Of a DNA stretch of 64,000 nucleotides, positions 34,345 through 45,467 are shown one piece after another. The stretch is from Galaxea fascicularis (taxonomy: Eukaryota; Cnidaria; Anthozoa; Scleractinia; Euphylliidae), in contig OX419344.1 of assembly GCA_948470475.1 (NCBI GenBank), positions 23,995,725 to 24,059,724 of the forward strand, given 5' to 3'. Below the pieces are notes generated by a model, which saw only the letters and a list, made by a program, of their open reading frames with translations, was not told the origin of the DNA and made no database searches. Position 1 is the first letter of the stretch. Every line of letters starts with the position of its first letter. The position numbers were made by a program, and so were the translations under genes.

Positions 34345-37300
34345 TCACTTTGAAGCTTGCAGTTCAGCTGTTAACTTCTCCATTTCTCTCTCTAAAGTCT
34401 CTTTTTCTGTTTCCAATGCAGCTGTTCTTTTCAGATTCACTTGTAATCTGTTTTCTAAGGTTTGTAGCAGTGGTCCACACATAACTTCCATCAGCTGACA
34501 TAAGGCTTTGGTAAATACTATAGAGAAAACAACATTACGAATGTGATCAGTTCATAGTTCCTCCTGACTTTATCTCTGATTCACCATACAAGGATATATA
34601 ACAAACACACAAGCGTGCGGGAGGTCGCGGGTTCAAACCCCGGCCTGACCAACACTCGAGGTCTTAAATAATTGAGGAGAAAGTGCTGCCTTTGTTATAA
34701 CATCTGCAAATGGTTAGACTTTCTAGTCTTCTCGGACAAGGACGATAAACCGTAGGCCCCGTCTTACAACTCTTGATAATTGATTCTGTGGGACGTAAAA
34801 GAACCCACAAACTGTTCGAAAAGAGTAGGGGAGAGTAGTTCCCGGTGTGGTGGTCCATCTCATCCGATGGTTAAATGCTCGGAGACATTAGCTGCATAAG
34901 ATACTCTAAAATCCGAGGGTAAATAAAGTAATGTATGTATGTATGTGTGCAGTGGTATCAGAGGGAGGTCTTGAATTCACATCCTGCAAAAGGCTGAGAA
35001 GTTTCAGCAGACCTATTTGTAGGTAAAATGGATATCAGAATTAATCTGTTGCTAGCCCACCTGTGCTGTTGTGTACAGCTGTTAAAAGGTCTTTAGAACT
35101 GAAAAAATTAGAAACCAATAACATTAAATGGTAAAGCTGTATGCAATAACCCTTGTGAGCTCAAATAATGAGCAATGACTGTAAGCAAATCAAACATGGG
35201 AAAGTAAGGGTAGCTTAAGTCTTAAATGTATACATTATTTTTTACTTTATTTATTTATTTACCGATACAGCAACCCTTCATAAGAGGATGTGCTAGATGT
35301 GACAACAACAGCAACAACAAAAAACTTATAGAACCAACAGGTGGAAGATTTAGTTAGTGGATGATTTTAGTCCCTGTGAACTTTCCCCACCAGAGCTAAC
35401 TTGAGTGTCTATGGTATATTGTTAGAAAAGCATTGTGACAAGCTGAACTGTCCTCGTGTCCAGGCTGCAACATACACTGTACATTTCCACTGTTACTTAA
35501 TTTTTGACAACACCTTATTCAACAAACCCCTTCAACCAAAAAGCATGGCTTACCTTAATGTCTTTCTGTATGCCTCTTCCTCTTCCTATTGTACAAAAAA
35601 TATCATGAAGTAACACTGTTATCAAAACACTGACAAGTATTTTTCTACGGGAAATATTATTGTCCACACCTTAAATGACTCCTGAAAAAAGACTAACAAT
35701 ATCATATTGTCATCACATTATTTGAGACAACACATTACTCTAGCTTTGGTTCAGACTTAAATGAAATTTTGAAAGAATACCCCGGTACTGTTTGTTCATC
35801 ATTCCTGTAATCCTTCCAACTAAATGTCATTTATATCTTGTTGCTCTGCACATCAAGACAGTGGAAAATTTCTTGTAACCAAAAGTCGCCTTTTTTCTTA
35901 ACAATTTGTTCTATACAAATAAAATTATCGCAGGTTGGTCGATATCTGATCTTTAAAAGATACATCACCTTTGATAGTATCTGTGGAAGCTCTGACAAAC
36001 TGTTTAGAGTAGCATTTGACAAGACATCTGAGTGAACCACCTGGAGTTCAATCTCTGCTCTCTGGTACCTGATTTAATGTTCACAAAAAGTAAACATTAG
36101 AACTGATATGATAAGAAAGTAGAAAGCATCCCATTTTTAAAGAGGTATGCATGAACTTTGAAATGCTTTGTGTGGTTTCAGCCTCATTTCAGCAATTTGC
36201 AAACCTTCATTGGGCAAATACACAATATCAATAATGGGCTACAGTTAGTTTGCTTAAAGGAACACTTCCATTAAGAAATACTGGAATGGGATATGACAAG
36301 GCTGTAATTAGTAAATCAATTAAAGAGGTGAAGCTACAGGATGTCAGACATGTAAACCAAGGGCACTTTCAGGTGCCTTTGTATCAAGGATTGCTACTGA
36401 CTTGTTTTGGCTGATCTGGTTTGGAGTAAAGAGGGGGGTGAGGGGATTTGCAGGCTACACATGTGTGTACTTACTGAGGGGGACCACCATCAGGCCTTGT
36501 GTTGACTGACTGAAAACAATACACTTTGAGATGTCCACTCTAAAAAAGTCAATAAATCACAATATAAAGTTAATAGCCACTCTAGTCAGAAAAATACAAA
36601 CAACTATTTAGTAAGGCTACTCTCCTTATTCCATTCCAACTATAACAACTAATGAAATTAACTACCACAAATTAATATTATCATTGCTACGTCCCATAAA
36701 GGAATAAACCGATATAAAATTATATTCTCTTGGTAGATTTCATAAGAGTGGAAGTGCAGAGACACTGTGTTTAGAATGATTTTTAATTGAATGTCATAAA
36801 ACCAAGACCAAAGCAATTACTCTGACCAAAGACAAAAACAGCTCAGCCCAGAATTTGAAGTAATTACATGCAACCAGAATCAAGTTTGGGAAATGGATGT
36901 GTGCAAGTACCAATTGGTTTTGCTTTTCATTGGCTGAGAAAGTGGCATGAGTTTTTCAACCAATCACAGAGCAAAGTAAAGAAAATCCAAAGTAAACAAG
37001 ATTTACTTTTGACACTCGATTGAAAACCATTCTAAATAGTGACAGTTGTCTTACCAAATTAGGATCTGTGTTAAAACATGAAAAGATGAGGCCAACAAAT
37101 CCTTTATCCATGCACTGGTACATTGCTTGAGTCCGTAGATCTAATTACAATAAAATAAACCAGTTAGAATTTAATGCTTATATATCTTCTAAATAACATA
37201 GTTTGGTATGCAAATTAACAGGCCTTCTCATGGATAGATATATGGGGACTGAAGTAGAACTGCTTGAGTCATTTCTGATAAACAGAAGTTGCTTGATATT

Positions 37301-39911
37301 TTGTTGTTGTTGTTGATGACAATGCCAGTCTCTTTTGTTGAATCTTTGACAAATCTTGGAGATAATAATGGCAAGGGGGTTGCATTTGAAGTTGGTGCTT
37401 ATTTTCAGAGAAATGTCTAGCTTACCAACGTGTGAGGGCCAAACAGTGATGTGAGGATGGGAGTGATACCAGCCAATCACCCTCATTGGTTGCGGTTTGG
37501 AAGTCAGCATACCCAGTCTCTATAGAGAACAGTTATAAAAATAAAAATAAATAATTAACAAATGGTCAACGCCATAGCATGTACTATTGAGTTATGGATG
37601 CATGCGGGAGGTTGCTAAGCATGAAAGAAGCATAAGAGTCGCATGAGGCGATAGCCGAGTGTGACTCTAGCTTCTTGAGTGCTTAGCAAACCTCCCAAAT
37701 GCATCCATAACTCAATAGTACACGCTATGGCGTTTACCATTTGTTTTATAACATAACATTGAGACATTGAAACAACAGAAGTCTTTTAGAGTCCATACCA
37801 CGCTGCTCGCGTCAATGTGCCACACAATGCCTTTTCAGCTTGCGCTCTGAAGAAAAACATTTTCTTTGACGTATATATTGTGGTAGAAAACAAAGCGAAA
37901 TGTGTTTATCGTGGTCTGTACTCTTACCGACAACGAGCAATTTTCATTACTCACTTCCCAAACATTTTTTTCTTATTGTTTCTGCGTATTAAGCGAGTTT
38001 GTAAAAGTTTTTGAAAGGAAAGTCTGACTCGTACAAGCAGCTCATTCACATAATGCAGCACGTGCACTTTCAAGTCCAAGTTGGTGTTTTCAGTTGTCAA
38101 AACAAATATTTATTTCGTTATCTTTGATATTGTGGTAAAAAACAAATCGAATGTGGTTTAGCGTGGGCTGTACTCTTACCGACAACAATACGTGTCATCA
38201 CAGTGGTCAAAATGCCGAGTGAGTCCACAACAAATTGAGCTACATGTACATCACAAAGCGCACGCTTTGCTTTAGTTATTGAGTACGTCAGCAGCATACA
38301 CCCATGAGCAAATAGTAAATGCTGAATTAGCCAATCACAGTGCGAGCTTTGCATTAGTTACGTTATAAATACTTAATTGACCACTCTCCTGGAGGGGCTT
38401 TTCAGGGACAATGAAACAAATGATAAAAAATGAAAACAACAGAGTTTAGAATCCCAACTGGTGGGAGGCAGACCAGTTGGCTATTTACATGGATGCCTGA
38501 GGAGTTGAACCAGGCACAAACCCAGAACAATGCCAGCTAGTGGCCAAAGCAGGATTTGAACCCAAGTCACCGCATTGAAATCCAGTGCCCTAAACCACTC
38601 AGCCATCCAGCCTCTGTATTACCCTGGGTACCAGAGGTTTTTCTTGCGTTGTTCGGCCAAAGACACAAGTGGCAAAAAAACTACGAGGATGAGCTTTGTT
38701 GTCTTCGCGTGGGTCACTTTGAAGACTCGAAACCGGAAACCGCGCATGAAAAGCCTCTGGCACCCAGGTAGCCTGAGTATCAGGCCCTATCAGGGAAGCG
38801 GGGACGAGGGGAAGGAAGAGAAGGGCCTGACACAAAGCCATTGATTTGCTTGTGTCCAACATCCAGATTCTGGATGTTACGCTAACTGGTCAAAAGACAA
38901 TAAGAAACGTCACGTGAGTCAACCGGAAGTCAAGCTTCCAGCCCAGGGGTTACAGACGCCATATTGAAGTTTACTCTCATGACACATGACAGTTACCGGA
39001 AGTGATTTTGATTGGCTAATTATAACACGCGCTGTCTGAGGGTGGAAGGCTTCTGAGAAGCTGTTTGTGTCAGGCGTTTCTTCCTTCACTTTCTCGCTCT
39101 TTTTGCCTTCCCCACCCTAGAAACGTGTGAAACTCAGGTTAGCACCCAGGGTACCTCTGTATATGCTGCCACTCTAACCAAGAAAACGTGAAGTCAGACT
39201 CTTGTGAAAAACTCATAGCATCTCTTGTTTACCTCAGCCTGGGTTGATGCATCAGAGAGTTGTTCAGGAGAAATTTCCACTCGATCTTTCCGTTTGTCCA
39301 GTCTTTGAAGCATGATGACTGAATAGATATGAGCTATCTTCTCGTCTTCAACCTACATTAGTTGTTTAACAGAAGCAATAACATAGCTTATAGGTCAGTG
39401 ATCAAAAAAGGAAGGTATGGAAAAGATAGTGGTTATTAAATAGTAATTCACTGTCCAGTGTGTTCGTTAAATGAGACTAAACGTAAGAAATGACTTTTTT
39501 GGTGAATAAGCTATAAACCAAAGCCGGACCGTCGTCACCAGCGGAAGTTATCAATGGTTTCATGCAATAATGACAATTTATCTTCTCACAGACAGTCTCC
39601 CTTGTGCTCAGACTTTCAAAAATGCATATACGGTTAACAAAGTAAAAAAAAAACGTTAGTAAGATGGAGATCTAACTAGTGGAAACAAAATTAAGGAGCT
39701 ATATTGAGCCAATGAGTAGTTCGAACAGATGTCAAATATGTCGATCTAAATAACTTTGATTCAAAGAAAAACCAAATATAAATATAACCGTGTAAGACCT
39801 ACATACCTCTCCTATTAGTAGTCCCATTACTTCCTCTCTTTCAGTGGACAATGCGTGCGTTAAACACACCATATACGCATCCGCTTCTATTTTCACTGAT
39901 TCGACCGCCAT
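34345..39911 (-). CDS. BRCC3: BRCC36, Lys63-specific JAMM deubiquitinase (BRISC / BRCA1-A subunit)
   Basis: Zinc protease that cleaves K63-linked ubiquitin chains with ABRAXAS-type partners in DNA-damage (BRCA1-A) and cytoplasmic (BRISC) complexes. Nine exons on the minus strand: 39911-39807, 39352-39233, 37519-37426, 37140-37055, 36539-36475, 36068-35969, 35585-35554, 35098-35061, 34517-34345. All have GT/AG borders and consistent phases; 270 residues. The JAMM residues are visible: Glu27 (STEREEVMG), then WYHSHPHITVWPSHVD with His94, His96, Ser104 and Asp107. The MPN core continues DLRTQAMYQCMDKGFVGLIFSCF. The C terminus (CGPLLQTLENRLQ.. then Glu/Lys heptads) is the coiled coil used for pairing with the pseudo-DUB partner. 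It is shorter than the 316-residue human form, lacking the GELNDDTRSDSKF.. segment after exon 1. The introns hold a SINE, a foldback element and a MITE. Confidence 0.93.
34605..34946 (+). repeat. tRNA-related SINE-like repeat in BRCC3 intron 8
   Basis: A B-box-like GGTTCAAACCCC lies at about 34629-34640. A body shared in inverse orientation with 5221-5360 follows (GCAAATGGTTAGACTTTC, GGGACGTAAAAGAACCCAC). The end is AAATAAAGTAATGTATGTATGTATG-like, a short tandem tail. The A box is not clear, so the copy is truncated or diverged. Confidence 0.55.
37557..37745. mobile_element. Foldback element in BRCC3 intron 2
   Basis: AACAAATGGTCAACGCCATA.. is mirrored by ..TATGGCGTTTACCATTTGTT. The arms, about 75 bp, include GTACTATTGAGTTATGGATGC with few mismatches. 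A short spacer (about 37640-37670) separates them. Confidence 0.75.
37876..38185. repeat. Diverged direct repeat in BRCC3 intron 2
   Basis: TATTGTGGTAGAAAACAAAG..GTGTTTATCGTGGTCTGTACTCTTACCGACAAC near 37876 recurs near 38128 as TATTGTGGTAAAAAACAAAT..GTGGTTTAGCGTGGGCTGTACTCTTACCGACAAC, a spacing of about 252 bp. The function is unknown. Confidence 0.5.
38451..38619 (-). repeat. tRNA-derived SINE (minus orientation)
   Basis: Reverse-complemented, it reads GGCTGGATGGCTGAGTGG (A-box-like) and later GGGTTCAAATCC (B box), followed by a body ending CCAGTTGGGATTC. The 5' edge is interrupted by the element at 38620-39153. The sequence on the far side (CTCTGTATATGCTGCCACTC) continues the same repeat. 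Confidence 0.6.
38620..39153. mobile_element. TACCCTGGGT-end transposon inserted in the SINE, exact 9-bp duplication
   Basis: The ends are TACCCTGGGTACC and GCACCCAGGGTA. The flanks are CCTCTGTAT at 38611-38619 and 39154-39162, an exact 9-bp duplication. A second inverted end (GCCTCTGGCACCCAGGTA, about 38755-38772) inside the element makes a shorter sub-element, 38620-38772, so the structure is composite. It is the same family as 18349-18738. Confidence 0.8.
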
Positions 39912-40270
39912 TTTGACTCCTTTGCTCTTCCTTTCATGGGTAACTCCGCTGACTGATAGCCGAACAGGCTCATCGTATCGATAAAAGGTGAATGTAACGA
40001 GATGGGTCTCACATGCAACGATACAAAACAGAGCAACTTCCGCCTTCCGGGTAGCAACATTAATTAGTTGTTAATAATTGATTTGATGGAGGAAACTGGA
40101 TTCATCTCTACATGGTCTTGGAGTTCTGTTGGCTGTTCGCATTCCACAGTTCCCGGATTCCCTTTACCACTCTTTTTAGGCCTTATGACGTAAGTGTGAC
40201 GCCAGTTGTCCCCGGCAGCCAAGCATAACTTGAAATTTCGATACTTGGTTGAAGAACGAAGAACCTTAAT
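39912..40270. promoter_or_regulatory. Shared 5' region between divergent BRCC3 and DGAT2/MOGAT genes
   Basis: The BRCC3 start codon (39911, minus) and the acyltransferase start codon (40271, plus) are only 359 bp apart and point away from each other. Both 5' UTRs and promoters must lie in this segment or overlap the genes. I see no clear TATA box. Short frames here do not join either gene. Confidence 0.55.
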
Positions 40271-43253
40271 ATGTGGCTTGTTAACTACGCTGTACAAACT
40301 GCAAGCGTTGCAGTGTTATATGTGGTCGGTTTCTTGGGTGGCACCCACCTCCTGGGCGCAGTCACACTATACCAGCTATTCCGTTACACTCCACTATGGC
40401 CTCTTGTTATTCTCTATTTATCATGGATGTACCTTGTGGAGTGGAACACTCCAGACAGGGGTGGAAGGGACGTCTTAAGAAACTTCAGCAGGCGACTCGG
40501 AATTTTCAAGTACATTCGAGATTACTATCCGATAACTTTGGTGAAAACCAGCGAACTTGATCCACAGAAAAACTATATCTTGGGATATCACCCCCATGGG
40601 ATGTTTGTTGAGGGTGCCTCGGTGGCGCTAGGTTCAGAAGCGTGTGGATTCAGCGAAAAATTCCCTGGGATCATCCCTCATCTGTCAGTTCATGATGGTA
40701 AGGTTATGATATTACATACTTTTTCTATTGCGTAGACACTGTATCCCCGTAACATGACGTTTAGTATACTATCGGAAACTATTCACAGATTATGGTTAAA
40801 GGAGAATTTGTTTTCTCTGGTATTCAACGTTACAAAATAGCGCGCGATAGCATCCAGTTTCTGTCGGTTCTCGCTTCTAAAGTTCCCCGGACCAGGGGGC
40901 ACAAGATCCTGGCAATCGTAAAATCTGTACTGGAATGAAGGAAATGGGGTTCCGGATCATATGATGAGTAATTTCAAGAATCGACAGTGCTTCTTTGCTA
41001 TCATAACTAACAGAGAAGAGAGGAGAAAACTAAGAAAAACTCATAGAGGAGATCAGCTTGGGAAAACAGTAGGACATTCTGTAAAGCCAAGGTAAAGACG
41101 AGTGACACAGCCGCTTAGAAGCAGATAAAGAGATCAAGGGTACCGGAGGCAAGAGGCGCACCTCCACCCCCTCCCGTTTCGTTCCACTATTCTAACAACG
41201 TTACTAATCACCGAGCTTTCAGTGGAGAATTATGGCTTGGGCTCTACTTTAATTTATTAGAAAATATGCTATAGCCTGACCAGCTGACACCCGAATAATG
41301 ATGACCAAATGACGTTAACACAAAATGATGGCATTTTTCAGGTATTCTGAAAGCGTGGCTGTACCGTGACGTCATCATGAGTCTTGGCATCGTTAACGCA
41401 TCACGTGACAGCTTGAAATACGTTCTGACTCGGAAGGGCGCGGGACACTCGGTTGTTCTTGTAGTGGGAGGAGCAGCCGAGATATGCAACACTCGACGTG
41501 ACAGCTATGTGTTAACATTAAAACGCCGTAAAGGGTTTATAAAAGTGGCTTTAGAAACTGGGTATGTATCATGCCTAGCTTGAGTAATTGACAGACTTTT
41601 TTTGTAGGGACTGCAAAGTCAGCAATAACAATTTCTACCTAGGTTATTTCAGGTGATACCAGACCGAATTTGTACGTGTGTCGTACGAACCTGCTGTCCA
41701 GGTGTTGTGGATGACAGAACGTTAGACTATTCCTTCCTCGTTTTTACGAGACACTTATCGTGTCCTTTTGTCCGCCTTTCTTTCTCGCAGCAACTTACCT
41801 CCATTTTATTTATTTTGTCGTCGGGTGTTTACGTCCTCCATAATACGAAGAAATTAAGAAATGTGCCAAAAAATGTGATGAATGTGTAGGGTTAATGTTT
41901 TGTCTATCAATCTAGGCTATTGATACTGAGAATAGAAATATGGTCTATTGAAACAGGACAGTAAAAACAAAATGTCCCTTTAGAATCACAATGTGGAATT
42001 CTGTGGCCGTCGTGCCACCTTAACCGCTCTAATGCCTACGAAGGGGGAAAGAGGGGATGGGTAGCTTTGCTTGGCCAATTTGCTACGTCCCCAACCCCCT
42101 TCCCTCCCCAGTTACTTTAGCCTTTCTACGGGCCTGCTTCTACGTGATATTACCAAAGTATCATCGTAAATATACTGAGGAAAGTAGAAGTTCGTTATTA
42201 TTCATGCCATGCGTGCCTATAAAAAGTGCAATACCGTATTTCTGCGATGATGCTCGTAATGTCTGTTTTGGTTCGTTTTATAGGTCTGACCTTGTGCCTG
42301 TTTTTGGTTTCGGACAAAACAACCTTTTTCCTCTAATAGGCGGAGACTATAACTCTCGATTCTCACGTTTTCAACGCTGGCTTTATTCTAAACTGCGCTC
42401 TGGAATCTGTTGCTGCTGGGGATTCACTTGGTGTCTTCCGGAACGATCTCCAGTCGTCGTTGTAGGCAAGAAAGCCTTCCTATTTTATTGCATTTTTTTT
42501 TGCGAGAATACAATTAGGAAATAAAAGCCATTCGTCCTCTTTTACTCTGGTTTTCAGTTCTGGAATTACCCCTGTGCTTTTTACAGTTAGCATGCAGAAC
42601 AGGCGTTAAACATTTAGTGGTCTCGTGCTTTGCGCTCAGCTAACGAAATGCCTGTAAGTGCATGCCAGTATTTAGCACACGTCTGACGGGGCTTTTGTTT
42701 TCTGCCTCCGCGCAGTGTATCGTCGCCACTTTTCATTTGATGTCGAGAAATGGTGTGTATTAGTTTAGTTTTTAGACCAAACAGTACTCAAATTTCAGTC
42801 ATGTCGCACACAGCTCATAGTGCAGAGAACAGGTTTCCGAGTCTCTTTTTCGTCTTTAGACGCAGCATCCGTTCTCCTGGCTTCTGTAATAACCATTTCC
42901 GAATTCTGCGCTTGGCATTAACTCCCCATTTTGGGCTGAGTCATTTTCTTAATCTCACCGTAAGGCCTCTACCTACCGAGCACTTGCGACGAATGAAAAG
43001 ATCAGATTTCACGGAAACCACTCGCTTGTGTCCCTCAAACAGAACTGTAACCTCTCTTCGTACTAAACTGATATATTTTGTCTATTTTATTTCTGCAGTT
43101 GGTTCACCCATTCCCGTTGAAAAGGTTGTTAATCCCACTCAGGAAATTATCGATAATCTTCACTCTAGGTACATCGCAGAATTAACAGAACTGTATGAAA
43201 AACACAAGAACCAGTACCACCCCACGGACAAATCGGTGTTGATGATCGTATAA
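40271..43253 (+). CDS. MOGAT2: DGAT2-family acyl-CoA:acylglycerol acyltransferase (MOGAT/DGAT2-like)
   Basis: ER-membrane enzyme transferring acyl groups from acyl-CoA to mono- or diacylglycerol, feeding triacylglycerol synthesis. Four exons: 40271-40697, 41342-41561, 42284-42465, 43099-43253; phases 1,2,1; 327 residues, close to MOGAT2 (334) and shorter than DGAT2 (388). N-terminal hydrophobic hairpin at about residues 11-55. YHPHG, with the family's catalytic HPHG, is at 106-110. VVGGAAE is at about 183-189, RRKGFIKVALETG at about 204-216 and DLVPVFGFGQN at about 218-228. The C-terminal PTQEIIDNLHSRYIAELTELYEKHK matches the family end. Exon 3 ends at TAG|GCAAGA, which gives a GC-AG intron. 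No in-frame GT donor is nearby, and the phase fits only this choice. MOGAT against DGAT2 cannot be decided by eye. Confidence 0.9.
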
Positions 43254-43552
43254 AAAGATAGTTCTACACAAGTACACAATGTATACTCGACCACAAATTA
43301 ACCTGGGCTTATGTGTTGTCGCAAGGTTTTATATTTGTTAAAATATAACATAGGGAGTACAAACTAAGACTGCCAAGTGTTTTCTTTCTTGTATTTCTCT
43401 ACTCCAATTATTTTTCACCAGAGTTCACTGAACTTTGGCAGTCTGGGATACAAAATGGAACGTGGCCAAGGCTCAGAGCCGAGATAGAAAGCGGTCTTTG
43501 GTGTTACAACCGACAACAAATGCCAATACGGTGTTCAAACCCACTCAGATAA

Positions 43553-43574
43553 TGATTGATTGATTGATTGATTA

Positions 43575-43611
<37 letters not shown>
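43553..43611. repeat. (TGAT)n microsatellite
   Basis: About fifteen TGAT units with one variant unit (TAAT near 43573), about 300 bp after the acyltransferase stop codon. Confidence 0.9.
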
Positions 43612-44282
43612 CATATTGTACCCAACAATGTCGTAAGCTTTTGCACTGTTCGGCCGAGGAAACCCACACGATTTTCATTAGGATTCATGCTTTAATAAGT
43701 TCTTATAAACAAGTTCTCTGCAAACATATTCTATAGAAATATTAAAAATACATGGACAAAAAATTTGTTTACAATTTAAAATTACTCGGCTTACGTATCT
43801 ACTTTCGATTATATGGACATTTCAATTGAAAACAATTTATTTACACGTAATATTAAAACCTCTTCTTTCGGTCTCTCTTGTCCTACGCCTCAAAACAAGT
43901 GGGAACTTGGACAGAAATCGTTGTATGTGACATTTTGCTCATTTTGTTACAAATAATTTAATTTTGCATCTTTGCGGCAAGAGAGCAGGCTTCGTTGGTT
44001 TTGTTTTTCGATGTAAAATATAGGGAATTGATGAAAGTGAGTCTATAAACCGAAAGTTAAAGATGTTATATGCTATTAACCTCGAGACTGAACGCAAAAA
44101 TACACAGCTGAGAAGTATAATCTTCAGAAAGTATAAATAATTTTTTCGTCTCCGTTAAAGAAACTCTCTTAAGTTCCATTAAATATCGCAGAATTAAGAA
44201 GAAAAGAAACGAAAACGAAAGACAATTGGGTTAAGAAAGTATAACCACTGAGACTGCACACTTCTGAGTGCCATCTTTAGTG

Positions 44283-44288
44283 TTTATT
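44283..44288 (-). terminator. Possible polyadenylation signal (AATAAA on minus) for the RhoGEF
   Basis: TTTATT on the plus strand gives AATAAA on the minus strand, about 410 bp beyond the RhoGEF stop codon. No closer hexamer was noticed. Confidence 0.35.
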
Positions 44289-44697
44289 ACAAGCCAGCCT
44301 CGTTTCCAAAACGAGGCTGCAGCTCCTGAGTCGACAAATCTGGAGCACTTTACCACGCATACAGGAGAAGAAGAACGTTGTGTGAACTCACAATCTCTAG
44401 TAGGACAAATCCAGTTACTACAACTTTTGAAGCTGGTGAGTTTAAATCAATTATTTCGGTCAGTGTTCATTAGGTAAATGCACGTTGATGGCCTAAAAGG
44501 GTAATGCCATGAGTAGCCACGTCCGCTTTCTGTAATCAACAATCTCCAAAACAAAAATCGCGGGCTCAGTCGTCTCTAATGGTCTCGTGCCAGTCCTCCT
44601 TTCTACTGGCTTTGGGTGCCACGTCGTGCCGTCGCGATCCCATTCTCAAACCCTCTCGACAATCTGAGAATTCTTGGTGATCACTTCTCGTGTTTTG

Positions 44698-45294
44698 CTA
44701 AAAGATTGAGCTCTTACGCTTCTCTTTACCCTTTTTCGAACCTCGTACACCAAAACTCCTCCGAATAACAGAAGACCTGGCGCCGAGAGAATCATTCAAA
44801 TCTTTGTCTTCATCTATTTCTCTCAAATCAGCGCTGGAGACTGGGGCAGGTAGACGCAGAGTTGGGGAAGCAGGTGGTTTGATTTCTGCTGTAGACTGCG
44901 ACTTAAGCAACGGCTTGTCTTTCTTGCCACCTGTGAAATGATGCATGGAGGAGCGCTTTTACTGTGGTGTTTTTAGTGACAATCAAACTTGCAGTTAAGG
45001 AGGGGCTATTACAACAATGAAGGGTGGGGGGGTGGAGGGAAGCCAAAAGATTCATGCAAGGAAAAAAGAAAAGAAAAAATTCGTGCAATGAAGAAAGAAG
45101 GGAAATGCAGAGGGTATCCAATGTCAAAACAAATCATGCATAAGTAAATGATGTGGAAGCTAAAAATACACCCCTTCCCCCCATCACTATTCTGATGGTC
45201 CATCCCTTAGGTCTACCACACAGCTGTCGAAGACGACATCAAAAAAGCACCGGGCTACATTAGTCAATAGTGGCCACTTTGTTCTACCACTACG

Positions 45295-45392
<98 letters not shown>

Positions 45393-45431
45393 CCTGTTAC
45401 TGCAATCACAAGTACGACTACTAGTGTTATC

Positions 45432-45467
<36 letters not shown>

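Larger units (their letters stand above)
43254..44697. other. Convergent spacer between DGAT2/MOGAT and the RhoGEF gene
   Basis: The two genes converge here, so this holds both 3' UTRs. It contains a (TGAT)n microsatellite (43553-43611) and AT-rich sequence. No exon is supported. Confidence 0.55.

Noticed and set aside
42057..42524. 155-codon frame as an independent gene
   Set aside because: Only 42284-42465 is coding, as exon 3 of the acyltransferase. The rest is intron read through in the same frame.
42750..43253. 167-codon frame as an independent gene
   Set aside because: The part before 43099 is intron. The final 50 residues are the last exon of the acyltransferase.
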